Made by a program: the position numbers and the translations under genes. Source: CAWIHA01 sp963835855 (GTDB lineage Bacteria; Acidobacteriota; Terriglobia; Bryobacterales; Bryobacteraceae). From it: DNA of 59,543 nucleotides. The stretch's first letter is position 1. Every line of letters starts with the position of its first letter. The DNA is taken from the NCBI GenBank assembly GCA_963835855.1, contig CAWIHA010000029.1, positions 1 to 59,543 of the forward strand, given 5' to 3'. The notes below the pieces were generated by a model. It had not been told where the DNA came from. It saw only the letters and a list, made by a program, of their open reading frames with translations, and did not search any database. This document shows positions 31,678 to 39,729 of the stretch, piece after piece.

Positions 31678-33783
31678 TTATTTCCCGGCCTTCAGCTTCT
31701 CGCGCTGCTCGCGCAGGACGGCCTTGCGGCTGAGCTTGATCTTGTTGCCTTCGAGCGCCAGGACTTTGACCAGAATCTGGTCGCCTTCCCTTAGCTCGTC
31801 GCGCACGTTCTTGATGCGGTTCTCCGAAATCTCGCTGATGTGCAACAGGCCGTCCGTGCCAGGGAAGATTTCGACGAATGCGCCGAAATCCACTAGCCGG
31901 ACCACCTTGCCGAGATAGGTCTTGCCGACCTCGGCAACCGCAGCGATGTCGGAAACCATCTGCTGCGCCTTCGCCGCGGAAGCCTCGTCAGCCGAATAGA
32001 TGTGGACCGTGCCGTCGTCTTCGACATCGATCTTGCAGCCCGTCTGATCTACGATGCCGCGAATCACCTTGCCGCCCGGACCGATCAATTCACGGATCTT
32101 GTCGGTCGGGATCGTCACCGTGTAAATGCGCGGAGCGTAAGGCGACAGCGCCGGGCGCGGCTCCGCGATCACCGCCTCCATTTTGTCGAGGATGAACATG
32201 CGGCCCCGGTGCGCCTGCTCGAGCGCCTCGCGCATAATGGCCGTGGTGATGTTCGGCACCTTGATGTCCATCTGCAACGCGGTGATGCCCTCTCGCGTGC
32301 CGGCGACCTTGAAATCCATGTCGCCGTAATGGTCCTCGGCGCCAGCGATGTCGGTCAGCACGGCGTAGCGGTCGCCTTCCTTCACCATGCCCATCGCCAC
32401 CCCAGCCACCGGCGCGTTGATCGGCGCGCCCGCATCCATCAGCGAAAGCGTGGCTCCGCAAACCGTCGCCATCGAGCTCGAACCGTTCGATTCGAGGATG
32501 TCGCTCACGACGCGCATGGTATACGGGAAGGCGCTTTCGTCCGGCATCATCGGCAACAGCGAGCGCTCCGCCAGAGCGCCATGGCCAATTTCCCGCCGGC
32601 CCGGCCCGCGCAGGAACCCAACCTCGCCCACGCTGAACGGAGGGAAGTTGTAGTGCAGCATGAAGCGCTTCGAGGTGTCGCCGCCGGCCTCGAGCAACTC
32701 GAGCCGCTGCTCGTCTTCCTTCGTGCCCAGCGTCACCGTTACGAGAGCTTGCGTCTCGCCGCGGGTGAACAGCGCCGAGCCATGCACGCGCGGCAGCACG
32801 CCCACCTCGATCGAAATCGTGCGGATCTCGTCGAACGCGCGGCCATCAGGCCGGCGGTGTTCGCTCAGGATCTGATCGCGGAAGATGCGCTCCTTCAGCG
32901 CATCGAATACCTTGCCGTACTCTTCCTTCTGTTCTTCGGGAGCGGCTTCGAGGGCCTGGTTCTTCAGTTCGTGGACTTTTGCGTAGCTCTCGAGCTTCGG
33001 ATACTTTTCGGTGTTGAGCGCGTCGGTCAGTTGCTCGCGATATTGCGCGGAAAGCTGCTCATAGAGCGCCTGGTCGAGCGCCGGGAGCGTGAACGGCATC
33101 TTGGGTTTGCCGGCTTGCGCCACCAGCTCGCGGATGCCCGCGATGATCTTACGGCAGCACTGGTGGCCGAACTCGATTGCCTGCAGCACTTCCTCTTCGG
33201 AAGCGGTTTGCGCGCCAGCCTCGACCATGACGATGCCGGATTCGGTTGCGGCGACGACGATGTTGAGCTTGGATTCGCGGGCTTCGTCATAGGTCGGGTT
33301 CGCAACATATACCCCTTTGACCAGGCCCACCCGGACGGCGCCGAGCACCTCGGGGAAAGGAATATCCGAGAGCGCCAGCGAGGCCCCCGCGCCGATCATC
33401 GCCAGCGTCGAAGGATCGCTCGCCGGGTCGGCCGACAGCACCATCCCGATCACCTGCGTTTCATGGCTAAAGCCCTCGGGGAACAAAGGGCGGATAGGCC
33501 GGTCAATCATCCGGCTGGTGAGGGTCTCTTTTTCCGACGGACGCCCCTCGCGTTTGATGAAACCGCCGGGGATCTTTCCGGCGGCGTAAGTGTATTCACG
33601 ATAATCTACGGTCAGCGGAAAAAACGTGGCGCCCGGTTTCGGTTCCGGGGCCATGCACGCGCTCACGAGGACTACCGAATCTCCGCAGCGCACCAGCGCC
33701 GCTCCATTCGCTTGTTTGGCAACTTTGCCTGTCTCGATCGTGATCTTACATGAGCCCAGGTCAATTTCAGAAGTGTGAATCAT
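31678..33783 (-). CDS. pnp: Polynucleotide phosphorylase
   Basis: PNPase degrades RNA 3'-5' with phosphate and is a degradosome partner. The 701-residue product has two RNase PH-like domains (GALVRCGDSVVLVSACM, FFPLTVDYREYTYAAGKIPG, RPDGRAFDEIRTI, SALFTRGETQALVTVTLG), the catalytic SDIAGAEDHYGDMDFKVAGT-type region near residue 485, and C-terminal KH (DKIRELIGPGGKVIRGI) and S1 (GKVVRLVDFGAFVEIFPGTDG) domains. ATG 33783 starts the conserved HTSEIDLG stretch. It lies downstream of rpsO on the same strand, with two hairpins in between. Confidence 0.96.
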   Translation of the reverse strand: MIHTSEIDLGSCKITIETGKVAKQANGAALVRCGDSVVLVSACMAPEPKPGATFFPLTVDYREYTYAAGKIPGGFIKREGRPSEKETLTSRMIDRPIRPLFPEGFSHETQVIGMVLSADPASDPSTLAMIGAGASLALSDIPFPEVLGAVRVGLVKGVYVANPTYDEARESKLNIVVAATESGIVMVEAGAQTASEEEVLQAIEFGHQCCRKIIAGIRELVAQAGKPKMPFTLPALDQALYEQLSAQYREQLTDALNTEKYPKLESYAKVHELKNQALEAAPEEQKEEYGKVFDALKERIFRDQILSEHRRPDGRAFDEIRTISIEVGVLPRVHGSALFTRGETQALVTVTLGTKEDEQRLELLEAGGDTSKRFMLHYNFPPFSVGEVGFLRGPGRREIGHGALAERSLLPMMPDESAFPYTMRVVSDILESNGSSSMATVCGATLSLMDAGAPINAPVAGVAMGMVKEGDRYAVLTDIAGAEDHYGDMDFKVAGTREGITALQMDIKVPNITTAIMREALEQAHRGRMFILDKMEAVIAEPRPALSPYAPRIYTVTIPTDKIRELIGPGGKVIRGIVDQTGCKIDVEDDGTVHIYSADEASAAKAQQMVSDIAAVAEVGKTYLGKVVRLVDFGAFVEIFPGTDGLLHISEISENRIKNVRDELREGDQILVKVLALEGNKIKLSRKAVLREQREKLKAGK

Positions 33784-33799
33784 TTAGAATTCTCCAACC

Positions 33800-33847
33800 C
33801 CGGTCCACCGGGACCGGTTCGTGTTTGGGCCGGTGCAACACGGCCCA
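33800..33847 (-). promoter_or_regulatory. Two hairpins in the rpsO-pnp leader
   Basis: Two perfect 7-bp stems lie just upstream of pnp: CCGGTCC/GGACCGG (33800-33806 with 33811-33817, four-base loop) and TGGGCCG/CGGCCCA (33826-33832 with 33841-33847, eight-base loop). In enterobacteria the rpsO-pnp leader hairpin is cut by RNase III and allows PNPase to repress its own mRNA. A similar processing or attenuation role is inferred here. Confidence 0.55.
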
Positions 33848-33968
33848 CGCTGGAGATTGGAATTGGAGTGACGTAGCGGGTTTTGAACCAGGGCGATGTC
33901 CAGCTTCAAAAAGCTGTTAAGTCGTGCGGACCCGGTGGACTCTCGCCCGCTCTGCCTATGAGCCCACT

Positions 33969-34238
33969 CTAGCGGCGAATGCCCAGTTCTTGGATCAACT
34001 TCTTGTAGCGTTCCGGCGCCTCGCGTTTCAAGTAGTTCAGCAGGCGCCGGCGCTGGGCGACCATAGTCAACAAGCCCTTTCGCGAGTGGTGGTCTTGGTC
34101 ATGCGTTTTGAAATGCTCCGTGAGTTCGGCAATGCGCCGGCTCAAGAGCGCCACCTGCACCTCTGGCGAACCGGTATCAGTCTTGTTCACCCGAAACTTG
34201 CCAATGATCTGCGTCTTAACGTCTGTCGCCAACGCCAT
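33969..34238 (-). CDS. rpsO: Small ribosomal subunit protein uS15
   Basis: The 89-residue product matches uS15: TGSPEVQVALLSRRIAELT, HFKTHDQDHHSRKGLLTMV, and QRRRLLNYLKREAPERYK. uS15 binds 16S rRNA early in 30S assembly and in many bacteria represses its own mRNA. Length is the family norm. AAGGAG lies upstream of the ATG at an unusually long distance (about 14 bases). No clear S15 leader pseudoknot was identified by eye. It is followed by pnp. Confidence 0.96.
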   Translation of the reverse strand: MALATDVKTQIIGKFRVNKTDTGSPEVQVALLSRRIAELTEHFKTHDQDHHSRKGLLTMVAQRRRLLNYLKREAPERYKKLIQELGIRR

Positions 34239-34405
34239 CCTAGAATGGATACTCCTTCTCTGTCCTTAATCTCCGTCTTGTACGCCTAACAGAATAACAC
34301 AAACGGATTTTTCGCCGCCCGGCACGCGGCACTAGCCTGGCCGTCATGCAGGCCCTTCACGTCTGCGGCCTTCTCTCGCCCGCCGGCCGGCTTAACGGAC
34401 CGTCC

Positions 34406-35002
34406 TCATTCCGCGGTCCGCTGAAACATCGAAATCCCGGCGATCCCGGCCGCCCCTGCCACCAGACACCCCGGTGCATTCTCCTCCGTAATGCCACCGA
34501 GCGCGACGACCGGCATGCGCACCGCGCGGCAGGCTTCACTCAGCCGTTCGAGCCCTGCCGGCTCACCATAAGTCGCCTTGGATGGTGTGAGGAATACCGG
34601 GCCGAATACGGCGAAATCGGCGCCACCGTCCTCAGCTGCGCGAACTTCTTCCAAGCGATGACAGGAGACACCGATCAAAAATCCTGGCGGCACGATCGCC
34701 CGCAGACGCGCCGGCGGAACCGCATCCGACGGCAGGTGTACGCCCTGTGCACCAGCGGCTAATGCGACATCCGCGCGGCTGTTGACCAGGATTTTCGTCC
34801 CGTGCGGGTTAGGGATCTCGAGCGCGGCCCGCGCCAGGCCGAGAAGCTCGCGCGTCGTGAGGTCTTTTTCCCGGATCTGGATCAAGTCGATCCCGGCCGC
34901 GAGATTCCGTTCGATCACCCCCAGCAACGCGTCAACGCCGCCGAGCGCTTTGCGGTCGGTGATGTAGTAGCGGAGCGCTTGGGGCAGCGGCATATTCGTC
35001 AA
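34406..35002 (-). CDS. thiE: Thiamine-phosphate synthase
   Basis: ThiE joins hydroxymethylpyrimidine diphosphate and thiazole phosphate to thiamine monophosphate. The 198-residue TIM-barrel protein shows YYITDRKALGG, GIDLIQIREKDLTTREL, LVNSRADVALAAGAQGVHLP, GVSCH, FGPVFLTPSKATYGEP and PVVALGGITEENA, the expected diphosphate- and thiazole-binding segments. It follows modC with a 30-base gap on the same strand. No other thiamine gene or TPP riboswitch is visible. Confidence 0.93.
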   Translation of the reverse strand: MTNMPLPQALRYYITDRKALGGVDALLGVIERNLAAGIDLIQIREKDLTTRELLGLARAALEIPNPHGTKILVNSRADVALAAGAQGVHLPSDAVPPARLRAIVPPGFLIGVSCHRLEEVRAAEDGGADFAVFGPVFLTPSKATYGEPAGLERLSEACRAVRMPVVALGGITEENAPGCLVAGAAGIAGISMFQRTAE

Positions 35003-35032
35003 AGGGTTTCATCCCACGAGCGGCGTGCCCCG

Positions 35033-36104
35033 CTACAGCACCGTGAGCGCTTGCGGCGGAAACCACACCAGCCATTCCTTATTATGCTTCTGCTTGTCGA
35101 ATTCGGCGCGCGAGAGCTCGACGCTGATATCGCCCGAAAACTCCAGGCGCACGGCCTGCGGCGTCTCGACGGTGCGAAGCAACTGCGCGGGAATCTGGTT
35201 CGGGCCCGGCCTGCCGTCGCGCGCGGAAACACCGAGCTGTTCCGGGCGCACGCAGAGCCACACACGATCGCCCCTCAAGTGACCGGGGAAGTAAGGACCG
35301 GTCAGCTCGTATTGGCCCAGGCGCAGGCGGCTCACCTTCCGCTGCGGATCGAGACTCGACGATCTCGGCCGGCAACAGATTGAAAATCCCCAGCAGCCGA
35401 GCCACTTCGAAGCTCGCCGGCCGCTCGGCGATCGCCTGCGGCCGCCCGCTCTGCACCAAGCGGCCCTCGCGCAGCACCAGCATCTCTTCGCCCAGCTCGA
35501 AGCATTCGTTGAGGTCATGCGTCACGAGTAGAATGGGTGTCGCAAAGTCGCGGCGGACCTGGCGCAGCAGGGCATACAGCTCGGCACGGAGCGGGGCATC
35601 GAGTCCGCGGGCCGGCTCATCGAGCAACAGCAGTTTCGGCGCGCCGGTCAGCGCGCGCGCAATCGAGCAGCGCTGCTTCTCGCCGCCGGAAACCTCATGC
35701 GGCCGGCGCCCGGCGGCATCGGCGAGATGGAACCGGTCGAGCATTTCGTTGACCTTGCGGTGGCGCTCCAGGCGCGGCAGGCGCTCGGCGGCAAAGGCCA
35801 GGTTCTGCCGCAGGGTCATGTGCGGGAATAACGCGTAGTTCTGGAACACGTAGCCGCAGTGCCGCCGCTGCGGCGCCAGGTTCACGCCCGAAGCGGCATC
35901 GAACAAGATGTCGTCATCGAGCAGGATGCGCCCCTCCTCCGGCGCGATGAAGCCTGCGATCGAATCGAGCGCCAGCGTCTTGCCAGCTCCGCTCGGCCCA
36001 AACAGCACCGTCACTCCGCAGGAGGCCCTAAACTCGATGTCCAGGGAGAAAGCCGCGGAATCCGGGCGCGCCGGGAACTCCTTTCGAATGCGAACCTGGA
36101 TCAT
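35033..36104 (-). pseudogene. modC: Molybdate ABC transporter ATP-binding protein, frameshifted near its C-terminus
   Basis: ModC powers molybdate import. The first frame gives the complete ATPase domain: FGPSGAGKTLALD (Walker A), HEVSGGEKQRCSIARAL (signature), LLLLDEPARGLD (Walker B) and LLVTHDLNE. At about 35350-35360 the frame changes after LLGIFNLLPAEIV. The continuation SLDPQRKVSRLRLGQYELTG, VWLCVRPEQLGV through QALTVL is a TOBE-like C-terminal domain in the next frame, ending at 35033. One extra base explains it. The first frame alone runs to 35082, giving a 340-residue protein with a nonsense tail but an intact ATPase domain, so partial function is possible. The ATG overlaps the modB stop (ATGA). 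Confidence 0.85.
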
Positions 36105-36769
36105 CCGGTGGCCTGCCTGGATGCCAGCCGGTTGGCCAGCGAGAGAATCCCCACGGCGAGGAGCGAGATCACGACGACTAGCGTGCGGGCCAGCGCGCCG
36201 TTGCCAGACTCTACCGCATCGTATATGGCCACCGCCATCGTCTGCGTGCGTCCGGGAATGTTACCCGCGATCATGATCGTGATTCCGAAATCGCCCAGCG
36301 TGCGCGCGAAGGCGAGCATGGTGACGGCCAAAATCGACCGGCGCGCAAGCGGCAGGCTCACGCGCCAGAAGACGCGCCATTCCGAAGCGCCGAGGGTGCG
36401 CGCAGCGCGCTCGTAGCTGTGGTCCACACTCTCTAGAGCGGCCCGCGCGGCGATCACGAGTAGCGGTGTGGCGTGGAACATGGCCGCGACCACCGCTGCT
36501 TGCCACGTGAATACAAGCGGCGAGCCGGTGATCCACTCGTAGAGGCGGCCGAGCGGGCTCACCCTGCCGAACAGTACCAGCAGATAGTACCCGAGTACGG
36601 TCGGTGGCAGTACAAGCGGCAGCGTAACGGCCGCGTCGAGCACCTCTTTGCCGCGAAATTTCCGGTCCGCCAGCACATAGGCCAGCCACAGCCCGAAGGC
36701 GAGCGACAGGGCCGTAGCGATGCCGGCCACCCTGAGGCTAAGCCAGAGCGGGAACCAGTCGATCGGCAT
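36101..36769 (-). CDS. modB: Molybdate ABC transporter permease
   Basis: ModB forms the transmembrane channel of the molybdate importer. The 222-residue protein has about five to six transmembrane helices, VTLPLVLPPTVLGYYLLVLF near residue 50, and the EAA-type ATPase-docking loop RAARTLGASEWRVFWRVSLP. It overlaps modC by four bases. The binding-protein gene modA is not adjacent: the next upstream genes are a DUF2950/DUF3300 pair on the same strand, 220 bases away. No molybdenum-cofactor riboswitch is recognised. Confidence 0.92.
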   Translation of the reverse strand: MPIDWFPLWLSLRVAGIATALSLAFGLWLAYVLADRKFRGKEVLDAAVTLPLVLPPTVLGYYLLVLFGRVSPLGRLYEWITGSPLVFTWQAAVVAAMFHATPLLVIAARAALESVDHSYERAARTLGASEWRVFWRVSLPLARRSILAVTMLAFARTLGDFGITIMIAGNIPGRTQTMAVAIYDAVESGNGALARTLVVVISLLAVGILSLANRLASRQATG

Positions 36770-36992
36770 GCAAAACGATTATACCGGCTGCTCGAAAACT
36801 CCCGTTCGTTGCGCTTGCTCTCCAGGAGAGGACTCGTGACCTTTCCCTGGTCTCGAAGATGTTCAGCCTGTCGCCGCGGCGCACGCTGCGGGCTCAGCAC
36901 CACGCACAACTCGGCCCCACCGCTGAACTTGGCGCTCGCGCTCTGCCCGCCTCGTCTAGCGGATAGGTTCTAGGCTCTTTTATCGCTGCGGG

Positions 36993-38012
36993 CTATGGCT
37001 CCTTGACCAGTGTCCAGCTGGGATCGGGATCGTATTCGGTCATCGCGCCGGCAATCGCCCCGGTGTTAGGACCAAGGTTTTTCTCATACACGCGGCCCTG
37101 CTGGTTGACGATGAACGTCATGACTCCGGAGCTGCCCCATTTGTCGGGATAAGCGACCAGGGCATAACCGGCGATCATGTTGCCATTGATGATGTAACTG
37201 AATTTTCCGCCCGGAGCGTGCGGGCCCTGGCGCGTGAGGATCCTGAAATAATATCCGTAATAGGGAGAGTGTTTCGGCTTCGGCGCCGGCGCACCTTCCT
37301 TGCCGGCGGCGGCGCCCTGGGCACTGCTTGCGGGATAGCCTTCCGCGCGCGCCTCGGCGACCAGATTTCCCAGCGGACTGGGTTTGGCGCCCTCAGCCGT
37401 TTCCCAGTACAACCCGTCCCTCTTGCCGGGCGTGCTGATGAACTTTTGCGCGTAGACGGCCAGGCCGTCCTCAGACGTGCCCGTCGCCTCGGTGAAATAC
37501 TCCCACTGCGCCAGAACATAGGCGCGGCACGTCATAATCGCCGAAAGCTCGTTGTCTCCGATTCTGCGGTTCAGGATTTCTTCGAGTCCCGCCGCGGTAT
37601 CGAAGCGCCACCCGTTTTGTTCTTTGACGATCGGGATGGGAAACGGCCAGCCTTCCGGGCCAATGAGGAGGGTGAACTTCGCGTCGTTCACCTTATCGAG
37701 TTTGGCGGACTTCTCCAGGTTCGCGGCAAAGCGCTCCAGCGCGTTCTTGTCCTCGACGGGATCGCCCGAGAGCAGTTTCTCGCGGTTGGGTCCGAAGATG
37801 GCTGTCAGCGCGCCTTGATCGTTCGCCTTCGCGGTGCTCACCAGAGCCTTCACAGCGTCTTCCGGAGTCGCGAACAACGTTTGCTTCTGGGCCCCTTCCT
37901 GCGCGGGCTTCTGGGCGGCAACCGCCGCACCGGCCTGAAGCAGGCCCAGGGACAGCAGCAACACTGCCGCCAGCGCGAAAGACACCAAGCGCGGAATATC
38001 GAGCGAGTTCAT
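36993..38012 (-). CDS. DUF2950 family secreted protein
   Basis: A 339-residue protein with a signal peptide (VSFALAAVLLLSLGLLQAGA followed by AVAAQ) and a DUF2950 domain. Motifs include TPEDAVKALVSTAKANDQGAL, IFGPNREKLLSGDPVEDK, GWPFPIPIVKEQNGWRFDT, CRAYVLAQWEYF, YYGYYFRILTRQGPHAPGG and SGVMTFIVNQQGRVYEKNLG. GAAGG lies five bases before ATG 38012 and the signal peptide follows, so this start is preferred; a longer frame from ATG 38162 overlaps the DUF3300 gene by four bases and may be used in a coupled way. DUF2950 and DUF3300 proteins are frequently encoded together; their function is unknown and they are probably periplasmic. Confidence 0.87.
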   Translation of the reverse strand: MNSLDIPRLVSFALAAVLLLSLGLLQAGAAVAAQKPAQEGAQKQTLFATPEDAVKALVSTAKANDQGALTAIFGPNREKLLSGDPVEDKNALERFAANLEKSAKLDKVNDAKFTLLIGPEGWPFPIPIVKEQNGWRFDTAAGLEEILNRRIGDNELSAIMTCRAYVLAQWEYFTEATGTSEDGLAVYAQKFISTPGKRDGLYWETAEGAKPSPLGNLVAEARAEGYPASSAQGAAAGKEGAPAPKPKHSPYYGYYFRILTRQGPHAPGGKFSYIINGNMIAGYALVAYPDKWGSSGVMTFIVNQQGRVYEKNLGPNTGAIAGAMTEYDPDPSWTLVKEP

Positions 38013-38158
38013 TCGCCTTCTCAGCCAGTTGCGTGGCGGCCGCTGCGCTTCTGGCGCAGCAGCGCCGCGCCACTGGTTCGAGGAAACGCTCAAGCATTGC
38101 TTCTTGAAGAGATCCATATGCTTCAGCCCTTTCGTGTTTGAAATCACATGTGGATTCA

Positions 38159-39397
38159 TCACCGCCTCCCCTTGCCGCCTTCAGGCCCGCCCGCGTGAGA
38201 TGCGGGAGGAGCCGAAACCTTAGGCGCAGACTGCGGCTGGTACGTCGTGATCCGGCTGGCTTGTCCGCGCAGGCTTGCTGCACGCGCGCCGAACGCGCTG
38301 CTGTTGCCGCCAAAAGCCGAATTGTTCGTGCGCGCGAAGTTTTGGGGCGGCGGCTGATACGCAGGCCGGTTCATTTCGGGCCGAGTCACTGGCGGGCGGC
38401 TGATCTCGGGCTGGTTCGGCCGCGCGAATTGCTGAGGCGGTTGATACACGGGCTGGTTCACCGGCTGCTGCCCGGGCCCATGCCCGCGGTACGCATTGAT
38501 CCTCTGGTCGTTGGTGTTGATGTTGCGCTGGATGATTTTGTTGTTCACGTTCATGTTGGTCCGATTGTTAATGACGGTGTTGCTGGCGCGGACGTTGTTG
38601 AAGTTCACGTTGCGGTGAACGGCGTCATAGCGATTCAAAGCGCCGTAGTTCACCGTGCGGTTCACGACGTTCCGGTTTATCGCGACGTTCCGGTAATTGT
38701 TGTTCACGTACACGCCGGTGATGTGGACGTAAGGCCGGGACCGCTCGATCCAGCCTCCTCCGTGCTCCCAGCCGTGATAGAAGACACGGTGGTTGTGCCA
38801 GTCGCAGTCATAATTCAGCCACGCCCCGATGGCGAAACCCGCTCCAAACGAAATGCCCCCAAGTCTGAAATACACGATGGCCGGATCGTATACCGGCACG
38901 TAGAGGAACTGCGGCTGCTCGGGCCAGATCTCGATGTCACCTCCGGTCTCGACCACCTCCTGTTGCGGCGTTGTAACCAGGTTGCCTGCAGCACGCGCCT
39001 CTGCGCGGAGCCGCTGAACCGACGCCATCACGTCGGCGGACTGGTTGACGTAGGCCTGTCCCAGCGCGGTAGTCCAATCCAGTTTGTCGGCCATCATGTA
39101 AAGAACCGTCGGGTAATGAGCGACGGCTTTCACGCTGACGTCCCAGGGCTGGGAGTCGATATAGGCCGGGTCGGCGTTCGCGCGCAAAAAGCGGGCGGCC
39201 TCGTCGATCTGGTCCGGAAATGTCGCGGCCAGCAGGACTTGCGCCAGCAGCGGGTCGGGATAGAGAGCAATTGGCGCCAGCAGGTTGTCGAGTTGCTCGG
39301 GAGAGAAATAGCCGCCGGACGGAGCGTCTTGGCATTGGAGCAGCGGCACGTACATCATCAGATAAAGGATGAGTGAGATGGCCAGGGATTTTCGCAT
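38159..39397 (-). CDS. DUF3300 family secreted protein, asparagine-rich
   Basis: A 412-residue protein with a signal sequence (LAISLILYLMMYVPLLQC; the cysteine could be a lipobox) and the DUF3300 domain: GYFSPEQLDNLLAPIALYP, DPLLAQVLLAATFP, PWDVSVKAVAHYP, VLYMMADKLDWTTALG and YVPVYDPAIVYF. After about residue 220 it becomes strikingly Asn/Arg/Val-rich (NNNYRNVAINRNVVNRTV, INNRTNMNVNNKI), then Pro/Gln-rich. This low-complexity tail is typical of the family and may be surface-exposed. AAAGGAG lies 12 bases before ATG 39397. It is followed by the DUF2950 gene, overlapping its longer frame. Confidence 0.87.
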   Translation of the reverse strand: MRKSLAISLILYLMMYVPLLQCQDAPSGGYFSPEQLDNLLAPIALYPDPLLAQVLLAATFPDQIDEAARFLRANADPAYIDSQPWDVSVKAVAHYPTVLYMMADKLDWTTALGQAYVNQSADVMASVQRLRAEARAAGNLVTTPQQEVVETGGDIEIWPEQPQFLYVPVYDPAIVYFRLGGISFGAGFAIGAWLNYDCDWHNHRVFYHGWEHGGGWIERSRPYVHITGVYVNNNYRNVAINRNVVNRTVNYGALNRYDAVHRNVNFNNVRASNTVINNRTNMNVNNKIIQRNINTNDQRINAYRGHGPGQQPVNQPVYQPPQQFARPNQPEISRPPVTRPEMNRPAYQPPPQNFARTNNSAFGGNSSAFGARAASLRGQASRITTYQPQSAPKVSAPPASHAGGPEGGKGRR

Positions 39398-39729
39398 AAC
39401 GCGATGTCTCCTTTCATGCTTCTTCGCTATTTACCGGCATCGCCCTATGGCCGCCGGCGCCAGCGCAGGTTCCGTTTTCACCGGGCACCCTCGTGCCCGG
39501 CAACCGGCCCGCATTCGCAGGCCCAACTGTAGTCCAGTATCGCGAAAAAGGAGCCGCGATGTTTGCCACTCTGATCGCTTTGGTCCATGGCAATTAAGCG
39601 GGCCCCTTTAGGCGATTCACTTCTCCTGACGGCGAGTGCCGCCGGGGAGGTTACAAAAAAGGACCCTTAAGGCAGGAATTTCCTCCGCCAGTGCCTTGGC
39701 CCGCTGTCCGGCCGCGCCGCTGTGGAGAA
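39398..39729. other. Intergenic region with strong GC hairpin
   Basis: No gene is seen. A perfect 8-bp hairpin CCGGGCAC/GTGCCCGG with a four-base loop occupies 39481-39500, in the space after nrdJ and ahead of the DUF3300 gene on the minus strand. It is not followed by a T run on that strand, so termination of nrdJ is possible but not proven. Confidence 0.4.

Noticed and set aside
32002..33753. 583-residue open frame on the plus strand across pnp
   Set aside because: Antisense shadow of pnp with no recognisable motif or start signal.
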